Of a DNA stretch of 64,000 nt, positions 9,193-20,386 are shown piece after piece (the stretch's first letter is position 1; each line of letters starts with the position of its first letter). Origin of the DNA: Ornithodoros turicata (lineage: Eukaryota; Arthropoda; Arachnida; Ixodida; Argasidae); the NCBI RefSeq assembly GCF_037126465.1, contig NC_088201.1, forward strand, positions 86,332,273-86,396,272, written 5' to 3'. A program made the position numbers and the translations under genes. The notes under the pieces are model-generated. The model was not told the DNA's origin, searched no databases, and was given only the letters and a program-made list of their open reading frames with translations.

Positions 9193-10916
9193 TTTTAACG
9201 AGATAGATCCTGAAAGGGTGATGGACTTTAGAGCTCGCTGAAGAAAGTCTGATACAGTCCGCTGCCACGAACCACGTTCAGATACCACAACCCGTAAGGG
9301 CATTTCCGGCTTATGATCTTTGATGAGGAATTTCACATCCAGGGTGGAATGGTTGCATTTCTGGATAGCTGCCGCAAGGGGGTGTTCACATCTTGAAAGT
9401 AGAGTGACGATAATTGACTTGGATTTCTTCAGGGAACCATTAAACGGCTTAAATAATGACGAAAGAGCGCAGTATCCACTTTAGATCTGAAAAGTTTGTT
9501 CGGGAGGACCGCGAATTTTCCAGATTTGTCACTTTGAAGGAGCTTCAAATCCAAGGTTTCAAGGTTCTTGATCACGGGAGCAAGTTGAGAAGACAACGGC
9601 TTGGTGTTTTTTGACATGGCGCTTGCAGGAATTTGGGAAACACATCTAGCAGCGAAGATGTTCTTAGCGGACGGGTCGGCAATCTTGCAGGCAACAGAAT
9701 CTATCATAGCAGCCACATCAAGCTTTGTCGGCTTGACAGGAAGGCAAAACTTCGGTGTTGATGATAACAGGTCAACCACGGGTTTCGGCAGCGGAATATT
9801 GCAGGGATTGATCACAGAGCCACTGAATTGTTGCCCAGGGTTATATTGAGAAGGTGGCACAGCGTGATGACGAAGCAGAACTCTCCTTGAAAACCACACC
9901 TTTGCAAAGTTCCGATTTTTTAAGAAGACCCACTGTCGGAAGAAAATATGGGAACGATATCGGTTACCAAGAAGCTCAGTCCATATGATGGAAGAAATGC
10001 AGTATAAATATTTGATGTGGGAAACAACAGACGATTTATGTGCACGAAGAATTCCTCATCAAAGATCATAAGCCGGAAATGCCCTTACGGGTTGTGGTAT
10101 CTGAACGTGGTTCGTGGCAGCGGACTGTATCAGACTTTCTTCAGCGAGCTCTAAAGTCCATCACCCTTTCAGGATCTATCTCGTTAAAAAACACCGGTGA
10201 GCTCATTGAGTACATCAAACCCTTGCATGCTCAACAGTTTCAATTGTTTTCGCTTGATATTAAGGACTTATACTACTCCATGAACATTCAGCTCTTGCTT
10301 CAACGTGTTTCAAGTTTCATTGATGACAATTTAACGGCCTTTCAGAACTCTGTTGGTATTCCTTCTGGGAGTTTTATGACTGTATTGCAAACTTACCTCG
10401 AGTCTACGGTTGTAACCTGGGATAACATGCCATTTATACAATCTAATGGTGTATGCATTGGATCATCTGTTGCGCCGATCTTGGCTGAGATTTATCTCAA
10501 TGCTCTTGACAATGCGATTCGATCTTTCTGTAACTCTCAGTGGGTGGATAACACCATATACATTCGCCGATATGTTGACGACATTATTGTTTTGTATAAT
10601 CGTCCGTCCTTATCACCTGTCACGGTTGCCGATGCTATTATGTCTGTCGCGCCGGAGTTAAAATTTTCTGTTGAGTATCCTTCTTGCAATAAGTTGAAAT
10701 ACCTTGACCTTACATTTGTGTCTCATTATGGTCTATGCTGGCAATATGGTAACGATGCTAACAAACCCATCCTCCCATGTTCTAGTTCACATTCCAAGTT
10801 AGTTAAGTTTGGGATCATTTCAAGTCTTCTAAATGCTGCTTCTTCAAAAAGTTGTCTTCATTGTGTTTCGTCAAGTATCTCACGGCAGGTTAACAGACTT
10901 GTTCAAGCAGGTTATG
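9193..10916 (+). mobile_element. Penelope-like element copy with inverted 5' half
   Basis: Two parts of one element lie head to head. 9193-about 10030 is on the minus strand and holds the N-terminal region. About 10045-10916 is on the plus strand and holds the reverse transcriptase. About 140 bp (the protein block EFLIKDHKPEMPLRV to SGSISLKN) is present in both parts, at 9193-9325 (minus) and 10050-10195 (plus). This inverted-5'-half plus junction duplication, within one 12-bp target duplication, is the signature of twin priming during target-primed reverse transcription. The left break falls at an A-rich word (GTTAAAAAACA) sharing TGTT/AACA with the end of the target duplication. The GIY-YIG endonuclease and 3' UTR are missing, so cDNA synthesis seems to have begun inside the RNA. 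Confidence 0.75.
9429..9899 (-). pseudogene. Penelope-like N-terminal region (inverted segment)
   Basis: An open frame of about 156 codons on the minus strand. It includes LSSTPKFCLPVKPTKLD and LLQSDKSGKFAVLPNKLFRSK, matching the conserved pre-RT region of tick-type Penelope-like elements as I remember them ("...TPKF.P.P..P..LD" and "...SDKSG.FAVLP..."). No ATG opens it; the frame continues upstream to about 10000 with FRQWVFLKNRNFAKVW. After a stop at 9429 the homology continues, decayed, through IQKCNHSTLDVKFLIKDHK to SGSISLKN at about 9196, overlapping in content with the start of the plus-strand RT part. It is the 5' half of the same element, flipped. Confidence 0.65.
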
Positions 10917-10930
10917 ACATGAGCTGTTGA
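10040..10930 (+). pseudogene. Penelope-like reverse transcriptase (3'-truncated)
   Basis: A 296-codon open frame with PLE-type RT blocks. KDHKPEMPLRVVVSE comes near the start, then LFSLDIKDLYYSM (RT block A, first catalytic Asp), GIPSGS, GVCIGSSVAPILAEIYLN (block B), RRYVDDIIVLY (block C, catalytic YVDD, near residue 178), and KFSVEYPSCNKLKYLDL (block D/E). The thumb-like end reads VKFGIISSLLNAASSKSCLH. It opens without its own ATG because the upstream half is inverted. The last few codons, from 10917, are host sequence (the target duplication), so the element stops before the GIY-YIG endonuclease. The RT core itself has no internal stop. In PLEs this enzyme makes cDNA from the element RNA at nicked DNA. 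Confidence 0.85.
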
Positions 10931-11881
10931 CTCGGCATTACCCTTAGCTGTGGTTATCATCGCGACGTTTGTTTGGGTTTGTGGCGATTATGTAAAGATG
11001 TATGCTAGCCGATATCGCATGGATGGAGATGCCATTTGAGAGTTTTCGGAAATCGGTTGAGCACACCCGCTACGATCACTGGGGGGGGGGGGGGGGAGAA
11101 GGAAACGACGCGCATGCGCGTTACCTCGTAGGGATTATCCTTCCCGCGCGGCGATCTTCCTGACCGCTTCGAGGGCACGATCAGATCGCTTGCGATCGTT
11201 CTCTTTCGGAGACTCCTCAACGATGCTAAAACATGGCCGCCGCGATGGATTCCATTTACTTGTCAGCAGCGAAGTATTCCGTGGATGGCGTAATGGTTCC
11301 TCACAAAATTATGTTCCTCGTTAACTTCGCGGCGTATTTATATTTCTCGTTAATCGTTAGTGAGACTAAAGGTTAGAAACGCGACGCAGAAAATATCGGA
11401 GAAGACAACTGCCGCTATTTTCATAGCCGTTCCATGGCTGTGATGACTTAGAACTGTTCAAACGTTCCATTTCGTAGATTTTGCAATATCGTATCGGTTG
11501 AGTATACGAGTGCGAGTACGCTTATTGTTGTTCCGTGAAAGGATATTTACAGTGCATCAGAAAAATGTTTCTCTTCTATTATTAACGAGAGATGGCGCTA
11601 CACGTATCGCGGCGGTTTTTCCCTTTCAGCTCCCGAAAACTCTTTGGCGAGTCTCCGGTCGGCTCCTTGCCACTGCACCACGCACCGACCGATAGATCGA
11701 CCGCATGCGCCGCACCAGTTCCCGGAAACTCCTTATTATCTCAATGACACACGCGAAGGCAGCGCGCAAGCGTTTAGTTAATCACCATTATACCAATACA
11801 CAATTTACATAATCGCCGCAAGCCCAAACAAATGTTGCGAAGATAGCCACAGCTGATGGTAATGTCGAGTCAACAGCTCAT
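10919..11881. mobile_element. Short element with about 78-bp terminal inverted repeats
   Basis: 10919-10998 and 11805-11881 are imperfect inverted repeats (about 88 percent by eye), both starting ATGAGCTGTTGACTCG. Inside is GC-rich non-coding sequence with a G run at 11082-11098. I see no transposase and no convincing target duplication, so superfamily is unknown. The left terminus is the insertion site of the Penelope-like copy, so this element is older than that insertion. Confidence 0.55.
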
Positions 11882-12117
11882 AGCAAGGCGGACACCCCCG
11901 CAGAACAAGCGGGACAGTCGAAAAGATCTTTCCCTTTGTTTCTCCTAAGCGCCTCTAGGGCGGCTCTCTTCCCGCTCCGCAGGTCGGAGGCACTTTCAAG
12001 TTAACTCTGCTTCAAGCTGTACTATGTCTTTCTCCATAATATGGAACCCCGCTTTTCGGACAATGGACAGCGCAAATGACTACCAAGCGTATGGCACCCT
12101 ATATATCCTGGTTTCGG
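11882..12117. other. Short non-coding stretch
   Basis: No feature recognised. Confidence 0.3.
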
Positions 12118-12840
12118 TATTATTTATTTATTTATTTATTTGGATAATACTGCCGGCCATCAGTTGAGGGCCAAGGCAGAGAGAGCACAATGAGCAACAC
12201 AGGGACACAGCATCAATTTGGCTCAGACAGAGCCTAACATAACGAAAATAGCGCAAGAAAACAAGTGATCGCCTAATTCAACATGCTTAGTTGGTCAATA
12301 ACTGCCTTAGAAAAAGCTGCGGGGCCAGGAATGCACGTCAGGTGTGGTGGTAGCTTGTTCCATTCGCGAGTAGTGCGAGGGAAAAAAGAACAATTGAACA
12401 ACTGCCTTCTGCAACGAAACTCACTGGTGAGGTTAGCGTGTTTCTGCCTGGTGGAACGACTCTCGTCGAATTTAAGAGTGTCGTCGAATTTAAGACCGCT
12501 TTCACCATGTACAATACTATGAAAAAAAAATGGAGACGCCTTACTTGTCTGCGGCAGGCTAAAAGTAACAGGTCTGATGCTTCATGCAACGATGTGACCG
12601 AGGTATCTCTCCCGTACGAATTATATACAAAACGCAAGGCTTTTTTCTGGACAGATTCCAGACAATCAGTTAGGACTTGCGTAAATGGGTCCCACAAAAT
12701 GTCGGCATATTCTAGAAGTGGACGTATTAAAGTTTTGTATGCTGTCAGTCGCAGTTTTAGTCGCAGAAGTACAATGACACATATTTCTTTTCAGGAACCA
12801 GAGCTTGCGTGACGCTTTGGCAACAATATGACCAATATGC
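12118..12840 (-). pseudogene. 3' end of a CR1/L2-type LINE, 5' truncated
   Basis: Reading on the minus strand from about 12840, the words YKTLIRPLLEYADILWDPFTQV and LESVQKKALRFVYNSYGRD match the conserved region after the RT active site in CR1/L2-type LINEs. The frame 12338-12697 continues to an ILLNSTRVVPPGRN-like block, with loss of homology and a shift near the end. The insertion ends in a (TAAA)n-type microsatellite at 12118-12141, the usual 3' tail of such elements. RT catalytic blocks are absent. A related tail and domain occur at 20387, and a related fragment at 33790. Confidence 0.7.
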
Positions 12841-14632
12841 GCTGTCCAACTAACGTTTGACGAGAGGATGCACAGTTAGTTAAGCACAGAGTTATGCACA
12901 GTTATGTGGCTCTTTCCCTGCCACACGTCTGTGATGCATAGTTGAGAGAGTTCGTAGTACTCCAACTGTTATGTGCATCTTTCAGACTGGCCCGGTTGTG
13001 ATGGATGAGCAGCCATGGCTCTGTTGGGGATCACTCTGGTTTACACTTCGCAAAATAAACTTCGAGAATAAACTCCTCGAAATAAATCACGAAAAAATCC
13101 ACGGTGTAAAGATAAAGCCGTAAAAATCAACTTTTGCGATACAAACGCTTCAGATTCAAACTTTCAAAATAAATCGTCTCTGATTGGTCGACAGCCACGG
13201 CAGCCTCAGAGCAGTGAAGGCTTTTGGCTCCCGCGTCTCAAAATAGTTCCTCGCAGGGTGAGGCTTTTTGCGATCGGCTGGGAACGAGAGTACCGAGTCT
13301 GGACGAATCGTTTACAGTATTCTCCGCCGGCTATCAGGATTCTGTTGACACTGCAGTTAATGATTTGTTCTGCTGCTCGCCTGTCAAATTTTAGTATGTC
13401 GAACTCTGAATTCGTGTGGTGTCACCCAATGAGTTCCCGGTGTTGGTCCCAGCTATGGTGGACACCTGCTATTTTATGAACATTGTCGCGAACATCGCCA
13501 TTCTCCTGCAGCTGCCTTGGTTGTGAAGTCGTAGCGTTGAAAAGTGACGATCGACGAAAAAGCCTGATTCCGATACCGTGTGGATGTGTTGTGTTTATCC
13601 GTCTGTATGTGTTTGTGTGTGTTCCAGCCTCAGAACCGTAGAATCGTGAAACCGGAACCTGCCTGTGGTTTTCCTTGTGAGCCTACGTTCTGATTAACGC
13701 AGGGAACAGGTACTGGACAGAATCTCGAAATGCGTTTCTGCAAATAAGCTGCATATGAATGTGAAGAAATTGTTTGTTTGTTTGCAAGAAAAAAATATTT
13801 TCTCTCGGATGAATAACTTGAGTCAGCAGAGGTCCTAATTTTTTGTAACCAGCATACGGTAATCTCAAAGTGTAACGAAATAAGATTCTAATTTCAGGAA
13901 CATCCACATTGATTCGCGCACCTTCCTAGACAACGATTTGCCATGCAAAAGCTGCAAAAGATGTATCTAGACATAATACTTCAAGCACTTTGTTTTCACT
14001 AAATTCTAAAATCTCAATTCTAAAATAAGGTCTAAAATTTACGGTACCAGCTACTTCATTGTATGGTACCCTTGCACCTATTTTTACAGCTTATAAATAT
14101 TGTGCTGAAATATGAAATCGCTGTAAAACTTGCATCCTGCGGGACATTACATTAAATGTGCTGCTTGCAGTTCTGCAGCGTTGTTTCTTCCTCACGTTCA
14201 AGTGAAAAGGCAAAAAGAACGCTCCGAGACTTACTCTCACACAACCATTATTTCGGGGCCATGTCCTCACACTAAATGGTCACGAGCATACTTTTGAAAA
14301 CTATAGCGGCACATAGAGAAACTGACATTTACACCGACCTTCTATTTCCAATAATTAAACGAGACCTAATTAGTACATCCACTTTGGATGTAGGACATGT
14401 TGTCAACTCATAACTGCAAAAATATGATTTCTCTATGAATAAAAAAATCAGTCCATGGACACGCTATATGCACCGCAGCTACTAGAAATTAACCAGTGCT
14501 TGCTGAAAATATACTGGTATTTGTGTTTTATGTGATGTATGACCCACATTTTCTTTTTGACCAGCTATGCCAGCGTGAGAGCTCCTACACCAGACTAGCT
14601 AATTCCTCCTCTTTGTCCTCCATGTGGTCACA
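12841..14632. other. Unassigned AT-rich sequence
   Basis: No gene or clear repeat recognised. Short reading frames at 13258-13479 (+) and 13683-13907 (-) have no familiar motif and look like chance. Confidence 0.35.
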
Positions 14633-14872
14633 TACAGGGTGTCCCAGAAAACGTGTCATTGAATTATAATAAAAAAAACTACGTCACCTAAAATCATGTG
14701 GTCAACAGCATTTGTTCTTATTAAGTTTTTGCCACCACCTAATGTGAATGTCATGTACTCCAAGTTTAATTATGTAAATATTTGCCTCACTTTGCCTCTT
14801 TGGCTTTGGCAAGCGTTGCTTTGCCTCCACAAGCATAACTTTGACATAACTGCTTTGTGCCGTGATATAGGG
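14633..14872. repeat. Possible mariner-type terminal repeat (TACAGGGTGTCCCAG)
   Basis: TACAGGGTGTCCCAG at 14633-14647 resembles the end of a class of arthropod Tc1/mariner-like or MITE repeats. I did not find the opposite end in the window, so this is a fragment at most. The hAT-type MITE at 14873 may interrupt it. Confidence 0.3.
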
Positions 14873-15528
14873 CAGCGTTTCCCAAACTTTTGGCGGTGAC
14901 GGACCCCCGGAAGCGATGAGAACCAATTCACGGACCCCCCCCCCCCACACACACACACACACAAATATACCGGGATACGTGCTGTGTACACTGCATTGCA
15001 GACTGCGTTTAATATGCGCGACAGGGTATAACGAGGAACGAAATTAATGTCATCTCTCAAGATTGATAATAGCAAACAAAGGTATCATCTGTAGTGCCAC
15101 CATCGCTGCAAGAGGTCCGCAGGCTGCCAAATATAAAATGCGCTAAACACAGGAACACTCTCAGTCAGTTCGAACTCGAAGCAAAACGATATGACGCACT
15201 GTATGTCCCATGCTAGCCAGTGCATAACCAGCAACTTCGTCAACTGCTGCGTGCTTTCGGTACAGCTTCAGAAACGATGCCGGACTGGTTTCTTCTTCTT
15301 GTTTGTATGTGTATGACTCGGACAAACGTGCATTGCAGGACTTTTCTATCAGAAATTAGAAGCTAGCCGTTGAAGCATGCGTGTAGCAATTTTGGAAGTT
15401 CTGGGTGTTTGGAAATCGGGCAGCATGTACGAGCGCGTGTTTGTGCGGACGAAAATCCTCACTCAAATGTGAGAGACGGTCGCGGACCCCCACGGACACT
15501 CTCGCACATCACACTTTGGGAAACACTG
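14873..15528. mobile_element. Non-autonomous hAT element (MITE) with 8-bp TSD
   Basis: A 656-bp element with ends CAGCGTTTCCCAAA and, inverted, CAGTGTTTCCCAAA. The exact 8-bp duplication ATATAGGG flanks it (14865-14872 and 15529-15536). TIR sequence and 8-bp TSD are the hallmarks of hAT transposons. Further inside, both ends carry a related GGACCCCC-rich word. It includes an (AC)n run at 14946-14963 and no transposase frame. Confidence 0.88.
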
Positions 15529-15536
15529 ATATAGGG

Positions 15537-16390
15537 TACTATGACTGTGTTCGCAGCACCATTTAAAACGTTGGCACCTATAGGGCTAGATTGTAGCCCC
15601 CTATTGTGTGCAGATATTCTGATGCCTGCAGAGCTGTAAGCTGTTCTTCCGGGTGAAAGAAAGCTTGAACACTGCATACGTTGTGGCTCACTGCCAAAGA
15701 GATACGGTTGGAGAAGAAATTACTGGAAATAAAGCACAGTGAGGCATGCTCCATCCAGGCCACAAGGAGGTACAATTAATTTGAGCCATCTGTTAATGCA
15801 GCAAAAACACCTATTTCCACTAAAAGAAAGAGTGTGGGCTTTTTTTCTGTTGTGGTTGAAGGGCACACGAGATCATAATAAATTGTTTCCAAAAGCTGTT
15901 ATGGTCAACTGATGCTATAAGATCTACAGAAAACACATGGCAGCAGATTCTGCACATGCTATAGGAGAGGGTATGCCCTTGAAATGATGAGATTTGTTCA
16001 CTTTCCAGATGAGTTCAGGTATGTGAAAACAATAATAAATGTTGACAAAGCTGTTATGAAGCAGCGACTGCAATTAATCTGTAGAACTAGGCAGAACGGT
16101 TGAATGCAGAATTTGTTCAAAGTGTGCTATAGCATCATACAGATGGGATACAAATGAGCTGACGAAACATTTTTCTTGCGTAAGAGCAAGTACTCCTGTA
16201 GGTTCTCAAAATCTTTTTTTTTTTTTTGCTTCCTAGGTGGCGTCAACTGACGAACAAGTTGCAGCACATTATGGTGACAATTTTTTTAAAGAAAAATAAA
16301 CCTCTAGATTTTTAATATGTTGCAGGAGAGGACTAGTTATACAAATAAGGGAAGATTTCTTTTAGACGACGTATATGTGAATATACTACC
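15537..16390. other. Unassigned sequence
   Basis: No gene, repeat or structural signal recognised, apart from a T run near 16210. Confidence 0.35.
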
Positions 16391-18611
16391 TGGGTCATTC
16401 CAGGCGAAATGATCCAATGGGTGCGCTCGACCCCCCATAATTTTGGTTCAAAAAATTACCACCCATTCCTTACGACAGGAAAACGCATGTGTCCGAGATT
16501 TACTCGAAAATATTTGCCCGCTCAGAATTTACGCCGGGTCAAATTTTGCAAGAATGACGTAAACCATACCGGGAAGTAAGTAGATTAGTGGGCAGAATAT
16601 TGCAGCTGGACAGGTGTTTGTGGTGCAGAACGAGAGAGCAGGGTTCAAATAATGTGCCAAGGTTAAAATATTCCCGCTTGTTCCACATTTGACCAGTCAA
16701 ACGGACCCCATTCGCCTGGCTATTTCGTCCTATTTTGGGCCTCGCTAAGGATACTTTCCAGATGAGTGAGAAATCCAAGAAAAATTGAGCATATTATCCA
16801 CTTCCAATACAATAAGTTCGTTTATTTTGAAGAGTAAATTCGCAGTAGTGTTTGCTACATTTAATCTCAAAGTTCGAACTTTACTCAAAGTTCGGTGACT
16901 TCGATGCCAATTTTGAAAATGAAGCGGTCGGCGGGCAACAGTAAAAAGGTATGCAGATGATAGCTCGAAATGCATAAAAAAACTAAAGAATTACTTTTCC
17001 ATATGCGCGAGAAAATATTTTTTATGTCGGACATGGTACATGCGGACCGTGCGGGTATACTGACGGGCGGCTCGCCTGGCCGTGCTTTGCAGAAGATGCC
17101 TGCTGGCAGGGTGACAGCTGTACCATAGTAGTTCTGAACCTTTCTTTTTGAGAATCGAAATGGTCTGTGTTGATGATGTGGCGGCCCGTGGAAGACGACG
17201 ACGACGCGCCTCTGCTGCCGCGCGCAACTGCGCCTGCCAGCCAGTTCTACCGGCACCGTCCTAGCGTGAGGCCACGTCCATCTGCCCGGTGGGACATTCC
17301 ATCATCGCCGGTCAGGATTCATGTAGAGGAATACCACCTCCTCTACAATATGGTTTGTAATTCCTTCTTCAGCGTTCAATTGTGGCAGTAAAACATGGGT
17401 ACGACGGTCTGTGAAGTCGTGAGGGCGGTGGCTTTGCGCTCTGAGGGGCAATAGGCTGTTTTCGCCCTTCCACAGCATCAACGTGCATTCACAGATAACG
17501 TCGGCACAAATTACCGCATCGAGGTGGTACTGCACAGGCAAGCATTTATTCGTGACACTGGTATAGTGATTAGCACTATCCGGCCCACTTAAGCGGCCTT
17601 CTGAGCGGCCCATGTGTATCCAGCCCCACCGACCCACCGGGAAATTTCGCGGTGAGTCGTATGGCCAGTCTTCCCCTGCCGCTGATGCTGTGGAAACGGG
17701 CGAAAACTGCCTATTCCCCCTGTGAGCACAGCGCCACCGCCATTACCACTTCACGGACCGTTGTGCATTTCTCTTACTGCGACGACTGAACGCCGAAGAT
17801 TGAATTACAAATGATATCAACAGAGACAATTTAGGTTTTTAAAAAGGAAGGTCCAGAACTACTACGGCACATCTGTCACCCAGCCGGCAGGCGTCTTCTG
17901 CAAACCACGGCTACGAGAGCCGCCCGTCAGTATACCCGCACGGTCCGTACGGACCATGTGTGACATAAAAAATATTTTCTCGCGCTTATGGAAAAGTAAT
18001 TTTTTAATTTTTCTATATGTTTTGCTTTGCATTTCGAGCTATCATCTGCGTACCTTTTTACTGCTGCCCGTCGACCGCTTCATTTTCAAAATTCACATCG
18101 AAATCACCGAACTTTGAACAAAGTTCAAACTTTGAGATTAAATGTAGCAAACACTACTGCGAATTGAATCTTCAAAATAAATTAACTTATGGTATTGGAA
18201 GTGGTTAATATGCTAAATTTTTCTTGGATTTCTCACTCATCTGGAAAGTGTCCTTAGCGAGGCCCAAAATAGGACGAAATAGCCCCGCGAATGGGGTCCG
18301 TTTGACTGGTCAAATGTGGAACAAGCGGGAATATTTTAACCTTGGCACATTATTTGGACCCTGCTCTCTCGTTCTGCACCACAAAAACCTGTCCAGCTGC
18401 AATATTGTGCCCACTAGTCTACTTACTTCCCGGTATGGTTTACGTCATTCTTAGAAACTTTGACCCGGCGTAAATTCTGAGCGGGCAAATATTTTCGAGT
18501 AAATTTTGGACACATGCCTTTTCCTGTCGTAAGGAATGGGTGGTAATTTTTTGAACCAAAATTGTGGGGGGTCGAGCGCACCCATTGGATCATTTCGCCT
18601 GGAATGACCCA
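16391..18611. mobile_element. Foldback-type element with arms of about 1 kb
   Basis: The termini TGGGTCATTCCAGGCGAAAT and its inverse define a 2221-bp element that is almost entirely an inverted repeat. 16391-about 17160 pairs with about 17850-18611. About 17340-17478 pairs with 17683-about 17830. Only about 204 bp (17479-17682) form the loop. The left arm has about 170 bp (about 17165-17340) not found in the right arm. The arms are roughly 90 percent alike by eye, so the element is old. No transposase frame exists; the mirrored small frames at 16539-16778 (-) and 18224-18454 (+) are by-products of the symmetry. No clean target duplication is visible. Confidence 0.8.
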
Positions 18612-19699
18612 CCTGTAAAAAAAAAAATTTTTTGCAAGTGCTTGATATTCTCAAACACATGGTTAAACAATGAATATAGATCAGCTTGATATTTTTATGT
18701 GAAACTAATCACAAGCAATCAGTTACAAGCATAAATAATCTGGGGCTCCTTCAAGAATGCTAATTTGTCAGAAATTTATTGTAAACTTGACTCCAAATGT
18801 GCTCCTTTCTCGAGTTCTCACTACGTCACCAGATTTATACTCGTTCTACATGCCCTTTGGAATGGCAGACCCATGCTTCCCCTCTAACACCAGTTAAGGA
18901 AAGCGCACAAATGATGTATATGTAGATGTCAGAAGCTCGTAATGGACAACTTCATATTTTGGCACAGCTTAATGCGCCCCCATTGTTGAAGAAAACAAAA
19001 TGATGAGTTACATTCGATATATGCGTCGTCTAAAAAATGCACACAATTTTTTCCAGTGATATTTAAGAGAGGCAAGCTACATCTCTGGCTGGTTTTGGCT
19101 GGAACAGCCCAGGTTGACAGTTATACAAGCTGATGTATGTCAGCATTGAAAATATAAAGGAAAAAAGGGGCAATTTAAAATGCCTCACTCAATTCACTAC
19201 TTTTCATAGCTTACACCTTGACAGGTGTTTTTTATCCTAAAATGGTTTCATTGCCAAAATCCACGAGAATGACCGTCATCACATTAACAAGTTTCAACTG
19301 TATACCAAGTAATAACAAACATGTGCTTACTTTTTCTGCAATCGAGATGTGAATTACATCGTTGAGTTGCGGGCTTCAGTGAAAAATCACTGCTTGTGAT
19401 GTCAGTGCTGAGTGAGTATGGCACTGCTAGTGACGCAACATGTGATTCCAGTGTCTTTCAATCCACCCCGTGTTATTTCGTGAGCAATTAGCATCAGAAT
19501 CAATGAGCTTGCATGATGCACTTATGAAGGGTAATTTCATGTGTGACGATAAACATACTCCAGTGCTAGTTTACAATGTAGTTTGTGGCTGTGGAGCACA
19601 CTCATATTCAGTATGCAATGTGAACTAGAGGAGCATTTTCTGCCATAAACATTAGATGAGCAAAGACCCCAAAAATGTAAGCACTGTTTATATGCATTT
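18612..19699. other. Unassigned AT-rich sequence
   Basis: No gene or repeat boundary recognised. Confidence 0.35.
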
Positions 19700-20290
19700 G
19701 ACAACCTGCACTTTTATTACTGAGAGGCCCTCTTCGTAGCTAGAGGGAAAGGGCGCTGGCAATGTGGCACATGTTCATAAGCTGTAGAACCAGAGACACA
19801 GAAAAGGATTGACAGCATATCATGATCTCAGTCATGTCATTGTGTCCGTGTTACTGTCTCCTGTTCTGCATTTGTTAATCATTTTGTGTAGTTGCTGGAT
19901 TTTAGCCCAACAGCAGGGGTCAGCAATTAGAGCACATCCAGAACACGCAAGGCATACATTTCCTAATTCTCCGCATTCCTCATTCAAGTAACGTTGAAGA
20001 AGTAACCATGCGAAGAAACAATACAACAGTGAAGCTGGCTTCAGTACACTACAACATGTCACATGTAACAATATACAGTATGCCTCAGTGTTTCCCAAAC
20101 CGTGTGTCAGGACCCCCATTGAGGCCGCGATAGCCCAAACGGGGCACAAGAGAAAGTAGATGAAGTGAGCGCAATATGCCACAAAACAAAGGACACTATC
20201 TCTCTACGACTGCATTATATTGAAGTTGTTTTACAAAAATGCAAGTTCAGTGCAGCGCACAATCAGTCGGGAAACGACCTAACTCGTAGC
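19700..20290. repeat. Left arm (outer part) of a large inverted repeat
   Basis: Homologous in inverted orientation to about 25550-26260. Examples are GGCACATGTTCA with AACCAGAGACAC, GTGAAGCTGGCT, GTCACATGTAACAATAT, and CAGTGTTTCC with GAAGTGA.CGCAATATG. A hAT-like word CAGTGTTTCCCAAAC lies inside the arm at about 20085 and in the partner at about 25767, so it is not the end of the repeat. The remaining inner part of this arm resumes at about 23485. Confidence 0.65.
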
Positions 20291-20386
20291 AATGCTTTGA
20301 ATCAAGTGTGTCGCAGTATTCCTCACTGTATCATGACGAGACCGTGGACCTACGTCAGACGCTACTTGCAAACACTAGTATAACAT

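Noticed and set aside
16539..18454. Mirrored 79- and 76-codon frames (MDFSLIWKVSL...)
   Set aside because: They exist twice only because they lie in the two arms of the foldback element; no known domain.
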